Positions 26,456-37,543 of a stretch of DNA of 64,000 nt are shown here, piece after piece. The first letter of the stretch is position 1; every line of letters begins with the position of its first letter. This stretch comes from Membranipora membranacea (lineage: Eukaryota; Bryozoa; Gymnolaemata; Cheilostomatida; Membraniporidae), in NCBI GenBank assembly GCA_914767715.1, contig OU612065.1, forward strand, positions 1,364,001-1,428,000. Direction: 5' to 3'. Both the position numbers and the translations under genes were made by a program. The notes under the pieces are model-generated. The model made no database searches and was not told the DNA's origin. It saw only the letters and a program-made list of their open reading frames with translations.

Positions 26456-26714
26456 TACAGTCTTCAATTTTCTCTGTTCAAGACACTTACACAGATGTAA
26501 TTTTTAGAGCCTTTTATGTATAGCCGCTGCTGGCCTAGTGTATTCCGGTTTCTGCTGAGAGTCTACAAAATTCCAATGGGGATCATCTTGTCTTTGAGAT
26601 CTCTTTTGTCAGTATCTTTAAATTGTGTTTTAATAAATTTTAGTGATCAGAGTCTTCATCGCTAATTTTACATACCTCCTGCTGCGATAAGCATTCATTA
26701 GAATGCATATTTAG

Positions 26715-26900
26715 CAGTCACCAGTTGCCGAAGAGGCATCTGGATGGTTTTACTGTGTTCCGAACCCAACTGGAAGTCTTTTTGGCAATCAATGGTTGCC
26801 AAATATCTGGATCGGTTAGTTGTTAGTTGATTTTGCTGTCATAAACTCATCCGGATGCCTATCTGGCAGTGGCAAGCAACAGTCAACATTTGACACTAGA
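26715..26900. repeat. Degenerate copies of the foldback-element motif
   Basis: Contains AGTTGCCGAAGAGGCATCTGG, GGTTGCCAAATATCTGGATC and CATCCGGATGCCTATCTGGCA-type stretches. These resemble the arm unit of the hairpin at 53846-54030 (CCGGATGC.TATTTGGCAACC) in both orientations, so this is probably an older, decayed member of the same family. Confidence 0.65.
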
Positions 26901-27059
26901 TCAGTTTGTGACAGTCACCCCTTGACAATGATGCAAGATGAAACGGATGACCAGTTAGCATTGTCGAATGGGTATTTGTCATAAGTAGATGGCCCTTTAA
27001 CATAGCATTTTTGGCAAATGGCCATTCACCAGACACATATTGGCACAGCACCCATCCAT

Positions 27060-27530
27060 TCATCTGACTCAAAGCTCACTTTTAAAGATCATACCCAGTC
27101 TGCTGTTAGGAAAGCTAGAAAACGGCTTTTTATTATGAAACATCTATCATTCCTCAAAGTGCCTAAACCAATCAGATTGAGATGCTATGTCAAATTCATT
27201 GAGTGCGTTTTTATTTACCATCGGTGCACTGTTTTTGGTCATATGTCCAATTCATGTCAAAAATCTATTGACAATGTGATCTCCACAGCAGGTTATCTAG
27301 CAGGATGCAGATTCTCGAACATATCTTATGTCTATGAACGTTGTAAGAACTGATTCTTAAGAACTGATTTAGAGCACAATGCATCAAATTTTTAAATAAA
27401 ACATTTTTCTGAGTATCATTTTATAACGGTACAACACTGCAACAATTTTATATTATACAGTATTTTAATATTTTTATTATGAGCTCAACAGACGCTTTTA
27501 TTTCTCAACCACTTGGCAGAGACAGAATAA
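27060..27530 (+). mobile_element. LINE remnant (reverse-transcriptase C-terminal end, internally deleted)
   Basis: Open frame 27018-27353 matches the C-terminal region of the LINE copies at 14.2 and 62.1 kb: KARKRLFIMKHLSFL, then IDNVISTAGYLAGC. A deletion then joins directly to the last coding stretch (FRAQCIKFLN) near 27380. The 3' terminus GGCAGAGACAGAATAA (27515-27530) is identical to that at 14991-15006. The upstream part and the catalytic core are absent. Confidence 0.85.
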
Positions 27531-28108
27531 GTTATCCTATCCATTCACTCCATCGATTTAAACACACAAAGTTGCATTGATTGGCTCTTTTTTCCCTGTC
27601 TAGCACTGAGTAACACTGGTGATTTATATTTATATAATTTTTTTTAGTTTGTTGTAGGGACTACCTCTGAGTTGTATTCTGATCCTCTCGTTTCGCAAAT
27701 ACTCAATTGTATGTGGTAATTTCATTCTCATTAAGCTGTCATGATATCTAGGAGTTGCTTTCTCTTGCTCCAAGAAAAATTTACTCTTGGTTTTCATTTT
27801 ACCTGGAACTCAACAAAAAGGATGGACATTTATTCCTCATATAACTTTTTCATCATCTGCTGCTGTAATCGCCAACCATCAATTTTTGTAGGTTTGTGTT
27901 GTTTTGAGGGATATATTGCCAACAGGAACAACAAGCATGGAGCAACGAGATAAACACCAACGCTCTCAAAGCTATAATAACGGTATACACATTTTATTCT
28001 TCTGTGGGTCAATTTCTTGGGCACTTATTCTCCCGTTTAAATTGTGCACTGTAAATTGAATATCAACCTGATCAAATGACTGATCTATAGTTAACTTGCA
28101 GTTTGAGA

Positions 28109-31100
28109 ATGAACGCATGCACAGGAATGATCCAACTATCGCTATATACTTCAGGTCCAGTGGCACATAGTACCCCTTCTAAATCATCTGTGAAGTCACT
28201 GAGGTTCTTAGATGTGCCTGTTGAGACGGATGACAGAAGAGGACAGGATATGACCGACGGAGCCGCTCCTCCTCATCTTACCTCTTCTCTTCCTCCTACT
28301 AGATTTGTGTTCAAGAGAGATTTAACTTCTCTCAATAATACCTGCAATAACAGCGCTACCAATGTGAGTAATACTGTCATATTGTGTGCAGTGAGTCATT
28401 TGTTTGCACCATTTTGATCTGATCAAATTCAAGCAGTTGTTCTGTCGATGAGTGTGTTACAACAAGAATATCCATGATATGTTTATTCAACATTTTTTTC
28501 TGTTACAATGCAGAACAGTAAATGAATGATAGATTGCTGTCTGCATTTGTTGCCATCAGCAGACAGGAAGCAATTACAAATGAAAGCAAATAGCATGAAA
28601 CCAATTTCATATTCTAAACTATACAATTTTGAAGTCCTGGAGTGATTTATACATACAGTGTTACACTCATGACTATTTATCTGGCTGTGTAGGGAGTGAC
28701 TGAGATGGAGAGAGATACAATAATAAAACAGAGAACAGAGCTACAGTTACTGATTTCTGAGCTGAAGGATAGAGATAAGGAGCTGAATGAGATGGTACAG
28801 GCACATCACACTGAGATGAAGGCCTGGGAGGAAGACAGGACCAGGTCTCATACTCTCGATCACAGATGTGCTAAACTAGAACGTATGTACATAACTCCAC
28901 CAACATTCTGCTCCTTAGCTCTGATACACCTGAATGCTGGTCTTTATATTCCGTTTTAACAAAAACAACCCAACAGTCTTGTTTGCTTGTTAGCATTGTC
29001 CTTGAATTTTCTTGGAGTTCCATACCATGTGATCTTTTCTGTCATCTCATCAATATTGGTTATAGGAGAAGTTTATTTGTGCATGTTGGTAAGAACAAGG
29101 AGTTAAAGACTCCTTGGTAAGAATCACTTTTGGTTTGTCCAAATTAGAAATGCTAGACCGCTGTGTTGTGTGTATTTTGCATCTCACACGCACTCCTTTT
29201 TCTCATACTTCTGGAATTCCAAACTGTATTTCTCTATATGGCGTGCTGACAGTGTGCTTTGCAGTTGCAGTCACTAATAATAAAAACGAATGATTAATAA
29301 TTATTGTGAGTTGACATTGTGTTGTAACTTTGTATTTAATATATCCCACTGCGTGTCACTAGATCAAGTTTGATCCCGCATTTGGAGTTGCTTACTCTCT
29401 AGCAGCCAGCAAAAGGCCATTTGTCGTGTTGACTTACCAGCTGAATGGGAATTACCTGAATAGTAGGTACTGATCTTGATCTAATCTCTCACAATTAATG
29501 TTGAGTTAATCACAGACCGTTCTAAGCTCTTAGATTTGTATACAGCAGGTGCTCTTTATTATCCCTGAAGGTGACTTAAACAAGAGAAACAATCAAATCA
29601 GGGAATTACTAAAGAAGCTGAAGACAGTAGAGAATGAAGCTGTGGAGACATCCTCGGCTCTGAATACAACACGTCAGCAGCTCCAGACAATCATAGAACA
29701 GCACAGTACTGTGTGTCACCAACTCAAGGAGATCGAGGTAACAATCGTCCTGTAACTCTTCAACCTGTGATCATTTTATAAAGGTTTTGAAAGTGGGCAT
29801 CCCCATACGCCAACAAAAAGAAAATTCGCTGCTCCTTAGGATCAATTCTTATTCCTTAAGATTCAATACTTGGGTTTTACCAAGGAGTTAGAGACACTCT
29901 AACCCTTTGGTTTTACTTCCATCAAACACTATTGCTATTGCTATTTAGATTTATTTTATTTCATTTGCAGGATTATAATAACAAGTTACAACAATCATAC
30001 AGGAACACATCTCAAGTATTAGGAGAAAATGAAGCAAAAGTTACCCATCTTCAAGATCAGCTTGATGTCAAGGTAAGCTTATATCATAGTCATCAAACTC
30101 CAAGAAATTCACATACCTGTATCACTGCCAATATAACAAGCTCGACACTTTTTCTAACACTAAACTAATGTCCTAAATTCCAAAATATGATACCTACCAA
30201 GGCACCACCATGTTTTCAAGCACAGTGTGCAATGTTTGATATAAACGTGGGGTGAACAACTCCCCATACGCTTGTTTTTCGTCCAAGAGCTAAATTTAGA
30301 CTTGTGTAAGTTCTGACATTCATACATAGGCAGTTATCTACTGATCCTTAAAGAATGGATGCCAGACATAATATTCATATTATATACAATTTCTTTTATG
30401 AATTTTAGGAACAGGAGGCCCTTGCCACCAAAAAAGAGGTCACTGATCTGGCGTCCCGCTTACAATCATTAGAGCATTCGTACAAACAGCTAGAGAAGAT
30501 CACATTCGAGGTGAAGAATTCGGCGAATGACTGGAAAAATAAATACATTGAAGCAAAGACAGATGCAGAAGGGCTGAGAAGTATGTTATGTTAGTGATAT
30601 GATGCAGCTTTTGTAGTTTCATACAAACTGCTAGAAAACGTTAGATATTCTGTTAATTTAGATTGGAGTATAATGTGATACGCTTGCACTGCTTATTTAC
30701 CTGACCCTAGGTTACTCACACCAGACAATAATGATGACGCCACGTATTTGTATTCTGGTCAGGCGAGCTTGATATAGGCAATGCTACTATGGATGAAAAA
30801 GATGAAGAGTTGGAGAGATTACGAAAAGCACTCTATGAAAAACAGGATGAGCTCTCATATACAGGTATGACTGGAGAGATTCACAGAGATAAGACAAGAT
30901 ACAATTTTCCCTCTCTAGTTTCTGTTGATTGTTATGCATAGCCTGTCCTGTCAATGCTTGTCAAGACAGGCTGGCATACCTGTTTACTTTCCTATAGAAA
31001 GCATGTTTGGCATTTTTTCACCATGAAAGCTCAAGTAGAAATTGATTTTCAGATTCTATGTAGCCATATAGTTTGATATCATACCCTAATCCCACTGTTA

Positions 31101-33197
31101 AACATCAACAAATCACCTAACCAAACTAGTCACTTGTTGAAAGTGTACCTTAAACAGTTAATGGTGATGAGATGTAATATGTGTATTTCATTGTTAGTCG
31201 AGCGAGAGAAGAGGAAGGATCAAATGCTGAGTTTACAGAAATCTAAGCAGGAGAGGACAGACACAGAGCTCGGTTCTCTCAGACAGATGTATGATCTACA
31301 GCAGCACAAGCTAGCGGCAACAAGAAAAGAGCTCACTGAGATAAGAGATATAGAAATCAAACAGCGAACCAACTTCAGTCATTTACCTGAAGAAAGGTTT
31401 GACGAATCTTTGCTCTCATATGAAATTTTTTTCCAGTGAAATCAGTCTGGGGTTGCTGTTTGACAATATTTTCGACTCTTTGGTGCAAAACATTCATGTA
31501 TTATATCAGAATACTTGATAACATAACATAAAAATGTATTATGCTTCTAAAATCAAGGTGTTCTAAAAGTTACAAATTATGGAAGGCCTCGTTACCAGCA
31601 CACTATGTACTTAGACTATGTACTAATTTAATACTTACTTGTGGCTGCATAACGCTGATGAAGCTTTAACTCCAAGTTTGTGTAATTTAATAAAACTGAA
31701 CTGTCAGCTCTCTGTCAACTCTGCATGTTCTGCTTCCAGCTGGATGACTGGATCATTTAATTCGACACCCAACAGGAGTCCTGTCAAATCGAGCAATTCA
31801 CCTCCAAAGCGTCACATATCTCCTCATAAAGCTGTGAATCACACGAGCAGCAGCAGATCGACACGGGACGGGAGTGAGGTCAGCATGTTAGAATCTCGTA
31901 ATCGTCAGTCTGTAGTGAGTATCAGATCATCTATAATATCTGCTGGAATTCAGTATGTATAACAAAGTTTATAACGAGGCACAACACCCTAACCCTTGAA
32001 TGACTCATTCCTATTGGTCAACAAATACCAGAAAGTTCATTGTGTCCCCAAAAAATCAGTAATGTGATTATCATGCCTGTCCATCAAGCACTGTGCATCC
32101 GCTTATCATCTGCCAGTGAATTTGTCCCAGTGTCAAACCCCAACTGGTTCAAATTACTGGTGATATCATATCAAGCACATTTATGATCTCTGAGCGGCCC
32201 ATTAACTTCACACACTAGGCAATAGGCATGAAGTATGTAGCATGTTTTGCAATACACAACTTGATATCACAAGTGGGATAGTGTATTTATGTAGAGCGCT
32301 GTTTTTTTCGCTGTGGTTCGTATTTATGTAGAGCGCTGTATTTCACTGTGGTTCGTTGGAATATTTTAATCAAATTTGGTGATTGATCTCTGATACATTG
32401 AAGCAATAAGATTATATCTGATGCTGGGGCACCATTTCAATGAAAACGAGTAAAACAGTGTCATCAATATATATCTAGCTATGACTTTATAATGTATAGC
32501 ATTGGACCTTTTGATTTGTCCCCATCCATGTGACAAATATTACCCTGATCTGATTCTCATGAGGAATAATTGAGAAGTAGATAATATTCGGTGTATCTGT
32601 TGCAGATGAGTCCTACATCTACAGATAGATTACAGAAATTACTGAGTGACTCTAAGAAGCTTGTCGAGACGATAACTAGTAATGAATCCAGATCTCCGAC
32701 TCATACAATAGCCCAACTGGTGAGTTCACCTTTTTACAGCCACCTCTGTTTTTGTCTAGTGACATTTTATTGCTCTCATATTGTAACGTGGAGTTTGGTC
32801 CTCTTAAAAATTCCTAATTGTAATAAAATTAATAATTGTATTCCATGATGGATAACATAACATATCATTAGATGTTCAATAACTGATGTTGGCTCATGTG
32901 AGCGTGACTCTGCATCACTGGGAGTGTGACGCATCAATGGGATAGCAAAGAACCGCATGTACCTCTGTTGAGAATATATGCTTTCTGATCCAATTCATAA
33001 ACAGATCAACTTTTGATCTTTGATCGAAGTAAACTTGCCACCAAAAAAAAAGTAAAAGATGCCACCAAACGCAGGCAAATGGATCAAACTTGATCTAGCC
33101 AAGTCAAATATCATAGACATGACATCAAAATCAAAAACTGAATAAGGATCTCATCTCATATTATTTTTAGTCACTGTCTGGCGGATCCTTGAAGTAG
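28109..33197 (+). CDS. CCDC62: CCDC62-like coiled-coil protein
   Basis: Ten exons with matching phases: 28109-28363, 28693-28882, 29571-29737, 29971-30072, 30409-30580, 30763-30864, 31198-31396, 31740-31914, 32606-32719, 33171-33197 (about 500 residues if the ATG at 28109 is used). Similarity to vertebrate CCDC62 is clear in KQRTELQLLISELKDRDKEL (exon 2), EREKRKDQMLSLQKSKQERT (exon 7) and MSPTSTDRLQKLLSDSKKLV (exon 9). Exons 2-7 are almost all charged heptad-type coiled coil; exon 8 is Ser/Pro-rich. In vertebrates the protein is testis-enriched and needed for sperm development, and has been reported as an estrogen-receptor coactivator; the role here is inferred only. The last exon is only eight codons (SLSGGSLK) then TAG. 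The start is uncertain: an acceptor-like TTGCAG sits just upstream at 28096-28101, so a 5' exon is possible. Confidence 0.88.
32283..32357. repeat. Direct repeat, two ~37-bp copies
   Basis: Two adjacent copies of TATTTATGTAGAGCGCTGT, each followed by a variant of TTTCGCTGTGGTTCG, within an intron of the CCDC62-like gene. Confidence 0.85.
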
Positions 33198-33750
33198 TAA
33201 TATATTCTACCGACATTCATGTAAGTTTGTACATATACCACCTGTATGCCCAATCTGATCTCATTTCTCCCCCCACGGTCTATTTTAGTCTAGCTGTACA
33301 AATTAATTGCTGATAAGATATATCTGTTTATGATCACCAAAGCATGTACATATTCCTGTGGCTTTTTATATATTACTTGTACACTAAGTGTACAGTTTGT
33401 TATGTGTAAATACAAGTTAAAATAATTGTTTTATATGTTTAATGATTTTAAAACTGCCCATTAGACACCGAATAGATTCCAATACTCTTTCTGAGTGCAC
33501 GCCGTTTTGTTATGTTTTTAGTAACTGAAAATGAAAGACAAGAAGTCACAATCTTATAAAATAACTTATTTGCGCAAACAAAGATATGGAGTATATAAAT
33601 TTTTCATTGATGTACTAAAAATATATTATGTACAGTACTAAGTTGTTCGAAAGCTTATTATGATGTGCAACTTGATGATGCTACAGATAAAAAAGTTATT
33701 ATTGTGATCGTTTATGTACAGATTGTTTTCATTAAAAAATTCAAATCCAT
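33198..33750. other. 3' UTRs and spacer between two convergent genes
   Basis: Separates the stop codon of the CCDC62-like gene (plus) from that of the TspO-like gene (minus). AT-rich, without coding signs; presumably contains both 3' UTRs and poly(A) sites, none of which I can place with certainty. Confidence 0.6.
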
Positions 33751-35013
33751 TTAAGCAAAGTTAACTTGAGAGTCTGAATATCTGGCATTCCCATTCAAAG
33801 AGTATTTAGAGTATGAGATGGGACTTCTTCTGCCTCTTACTATCATAATAACCACCTTCGCTATGCCCAAAGCACCGGCAAACGCCAGCAAAAATATCAC
33901 AAAATTCTCATAAGGCAGGTCTGGGGAGTAATTTTTATATAAGATACCTGATAATGCCACAACTAGGGTGATATAGTGAGCGAATATATATCGTACATAC
34001 TTATCGAAGACGAATACTTCCAATAAAAATACAACAACAACAATGACTGCGAGGATGGCTCCAGCGATCCATACACATGTGCCTCTATCTACCCCGTTGA
34101 CATAATGTAAAACAATGCACAGATTTAGTAGGGAGGCTATGTTGGTCCAGGCACAGTAAAAAGCCACACCATTGTGTACAAACATGCGGACAAACCAGAT
34201 GTCTTTGGTGAGTCCTTGTTTCTCCATCTCTGCACCAGATTGGAAGAGCTGTCTGGCGGCAAAAACTATGGCTGTGTACAGAGATACTGCAATGCCGAGA
34301 AGGAAGACCAGAGCAGGGATCAAAAATTCTCTGTCAAAAACGAATATCCACCCGATATTACAGAGACAGCTGACTGTGTAGGCAGTGTAAAACTTCACAC
34401 CGATCGGGTTCGGGGAAACATAGAGATAGTCGTGCTGTGGTGTCTTTCGCCACAAATTAACGAATCCATATACTAGATGTAGTGCCTGCCATGCGTAGAT
34501 AACGCCCCATATGGAGAAGGTCCATCCTGCTGGAGTAATCGCTGTGTCATATTTGGCTGACAGGTTAGTTTGGGTGCTCTTGAAGATCGGAGTGCCTGCA
34601 ATCATAACGTGTATAACGTGCTTAACAACGTGATAAAGAACGTGCAAATATGATAGCATGTGAGTGAGCGCAGTCATGACTTATACAAGCAACATCCTTA
34701 TCTTATCTCAAACCTGTTACTGTAGTGGCTATCATCTATTTCATACCCTCATATTATGATGATATAAGTGGTACGAATTTGACGGTACTCAGTACTGTGC
34801 AGCATGCTGTGAATACATGCTGTGAATACATGCTGTGAATACATAGTCACATGGTCACATGGTCATATGCAAACATGGCAGACATGAAATAAGTACACAA
34901 AATCGGAACTTACTTCCTGAAGCGGAGAATGCATTTATAATACATGTCACGATGAATGAGACTATAGAGAGAATCACAGCTCCTAAACGCCATCCTGAGT
35001 GTTCAGCTGTCAT
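33751..35013 (-). CDS. TspO/MBR-like multi-pass membrane protein
   Basis: Two coding exons: 35013-34914 (MTAEHSGWRLGAVILSIVSF.., donor GGAA|gtaagt) and 34595-33751 (acceptor ATTGCAG). They join in frame through a split Ser codon, giving 314 residues. The N-terminal helix is followed by an extracytoplasmic-type segment and ITPAGWTFSIWGVIYAWQ (residues 53-70), which resembles the P..W.F..W...Y signature of TspO/MBR proteins. Several more hydrophobic helices follow, and the C-terminal tail is basic and polar, including GRRSPISYSKYS. Bacterial and mitochondrial TspO are about 160 residues with five helices; this protein is about twice as long and belongs to a group of unnamed invertebrate proteins with only the W-rich motif in common. 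Ligand, membrane and function are unknown. A Met-led reading upstream of the splice acceptor (to 34677) would be intron sequence. Confidence 0.8.
34804..34842. repeat. Tandem repeat, 3 x 13 bp
   Basis: Three copies of ATGCTGTGAATAC, in the intron of the TspO-like gene. Confidence 0.9.
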
Positions 35014-35505
35014 TTTTGTTTTTTCAGTGTGTAGCACCGTAGCTCTTGTAACTGTAAAACAAGTAACCCTCTGCAAGGGAAATGCTGTGGCAACATGCTC
35101 ATCCCATATAGCATGTGATAATACAACGCAAAATTATTTGTTTATAAAGGGGCACCGAAAACTGCTGTCATGAGTGTGCTGAGGCATAGCCACTTCATGT
35201 CTATGTAATCAAAATGCAAAAAGGTTGCAGCCTTACAACATTGTTGGAGTTACTGCACGTGGCCATGCTGTAGTCTCATGCATGAGCAGGCATTAGTGAG
35301 TGCCCCGCAACTGCTCTGCAACATTATTGTGTGGTGTGTTGTGAGGGACCTAGGGGATGTTAGATTGGATTGAAAAGCTAAAACATATCTTGGAACTCAG
35401 CATGAGCTATGACAAAAAAACCTATATAATGATATTTTCATAAAAGTAGCTATCATTGCTGCCTTAATCTTTCTACTTTGAAATAAAAAATCTGAGAACA
35501 CGAAC

Positions 35506-36495
35506 CTGGTAATAAATGATATCAGCTGGTCTCTCAATGTATTGATGAACAGATCGCCTGCTATATGAGCGGAAAGCTTCCAGTGCTGTTTCTCCCTCGA
35601 CCAGCTTGGCTTGAATGACCCTGAGACTGCGTGTTTGCTTCTTTTATCTAAAGCCTATTTTACTCGGAAGATTATGAATGGCACAAGTGGCTTGTTATCA
35701 ACTCTGAATCAACATGACTTGTGTAACTTATTATTGTGGGCTGTGAATCTTCACCCCAGTAGATTATTATATAAGTGATGGGATGTGGAATGCGGAGCAA
35801 GCCTCAATCTATTTCCGTGTCATTATAAAAGCCTAAATCACATGTCAGCACATATTATGTGAGTAATCACAATCCTGTTCATGTGATCTCGCTTTGTTTT
35901 ATAACCAGATGTCATAATTATTATATCACAGATTTAGATGAGTGGGGTGAGAAATTCTGTTCGACCGACCGGCCTAATTCTATATTAGCTCTCAGAGCTT
36001 GTGCTTTGTTGTTTTCTGATGAGAGAGAAAAGACAATGGTATAGCTTAGTATAGATTTTTGTATTCCCTGATCTACAACACTGTTGGGTTGATTGGAGCT
36101 GCTGCTATATTCATATATTTGGACATTTTGGTTTGTCTAGATCAGCGATACAACAACCCCTCGATATTTTCTGAGAATGAAGTTAATAAACTTATTTTAC
36201 TAATGTATTCAAAATTTTGTTCTTTATTTTGTCTGCAAATAAAATAGTGTATAATATGTATTTTGTCCTTAGATTCAGTTTCCACAAAAATGTGATCCTT
36301 GTGTGAACTACTTTTGTGATAACGTGAAAAAAAATTTCAATTGGACTTTGAGATGGAAAACTTTAATAGATTCACCATCGTGTCATGATTAAATTAATTA
36401 GTACTTTTTCATTCCTGTCTCTGTATATTATGATGAAATGACATACCTCCCAAACTCGCATTGTTCCATCTGTGGTGGCAGAGTGTGCTATTGCA
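35506..36495 (-). CDS. Possible minus-strand gene with a WD40-like exon (partial, unresolved)
   Basis: Three coding-like pieces on the minus strand. First, 36495-36447 reads HSATTDGTMRVWE and ends at a good donor (GAG|gtatgt); the D-G-T-(x)-R-V-W-(D/E) run is typical of the last strands of a WD40 repeat. Second, about 36026-35935 follows a strong pyrimidine tract and CATCAG acceptor and reads ALRANIELGRSVEQNFSPHS. Third, 35640-35506 reads RSLRVIQAKLVEGETALEAF and later HQYIERPADIIYYQ, ending at CAG|gttcgt. The phases of the pieces do not join simply, so at least one exon is missing or a border is wrong, and the pieces may not belong to one gene. The gene would run divergently from the RNF216-like gene. 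I do not recognise the protein. Confidence 0.4.
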
Positions 36496-37543
36496 AATGT
36501 CGGGTATCAAGGCGCCTTGCGGCGGCTTGATACATAGCTTTTTAGATATTCCTCCGCATACAGAGAGGGAACAAACTTGTTCTGCCAACCTCTCCGGTCT
36601 ACGACAACAATGGCAACATGGCAATGTGATACCTTCCATCTCCCTGATGATACTTGTACATTTTTTGACTGTAGTTGTCTACTTAATGTATTATCTGACC
36701 ATGGTCTCCAAACATCTTGAGAGTTGTCCTTCCAATATAAACTTGTTGGCCAGTTTAGCAAGGCCATTACAAGGTCAATTAATAAAGTGGGAAATTTTAC
36801 TATCCAAAAATGATTCATGACTGGCTTGCGGGACAAAAATAATAAAATATAGGTAAATCTAGTTCATGCCTTGCATAAACCACATCGGCTTAGTATATTT
36901 CCTAAATAAAATAGCTGAGTCCATGTATGTGACAGGGGGTAGTCAATCAGAGGGGAGAGTTCTCAGGTAGAAACTATTATTTATATAATTATATGAATTA
37001 CTTATTACTAGTTTACATGCCAATAATAAATTCTTCCTGTTCGCTGGTTGGTCTCTGACTGGTGCCATAGATCAATACTGTGCCTTTGTTTGATGTAATC
37101 AAGGATGGATGGTGGTGCTGGTGGTTCAATTCAATCATTGAATAATATACATATGATATTCAATCAATCAACAGTTGAATGAATAAATCATTCATTATTT
37201 CTTATAAATTAAACAGAAGATTATCAATAATATTATGATTGAGTATAAGGAATTCCCAACTGATGATGCCTATTAGGGAATCATACTTGTGCCTACTTTT
37301 AATATATACAGATCGAATGTAAGCCCATTGTTGTAGGGTCACTTAATATAACTATATGGCCAAGTCCTCTTATGTCTGCTCAGTGCAACACTACTCTGGT
37401 TTTTTTCATCTGTGCTAAATTTTATTTCATTAGCTGACCTGTTTCTGCACGCCATGATGAGGCGGTGTATCTATGCTGTCATGGAGTGAATGTTCAGTGC
37501 CTAGAGATAAAGCATATAGTCGAGATACTCTACGGGAACAATC
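36496..37543. other. Region upstream of the RNF216-like gene
   Basis: Should hold the RNF216-like promoter and 5' UTR, and the start of any divergent minus-strand gene. Long overlapping open frames at 36461-36836 exist on both strands but have no splice context or recognisable domain. A short GC-rich inverted repeat (TATCAAGGCGCC..GGCTTGATA) sits at about 36503-36533. Confidence 0.5.

Larger units (their letters stand above)
20825..28108. other. Repeat-rich intergenic region upstream of VPS33B and CCDC62-like gene
   Basis: VPS33B (minus) and the CCDC62-like gene (plus) point away from each other across this gap, so both promoters should lie in it. Most of what can be recognised is repetitive: hairpin elements at 21.56-21.69, 21.86-21.93 and 23.27-23.38 kb, tandem families at 24.5-25.0 and 25.3-26.5 kb, motif copies related to the 53.8-kb foldback at 26.7-26.9 kb, and a LINE fragment at 27.06-27.53 kb. 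One possible exon is listed separately at 22260-22343. Confidence 0.6.

Noticed and set aside
35932-36038. Plus-strand exon reading LDEWGEKFC..SDEREKTM with a donor
   Set aside because: The same bases on the minus strand have a stronger pyrimidine tract and acceptor and fit the neighbouring minus-strand pieces better.
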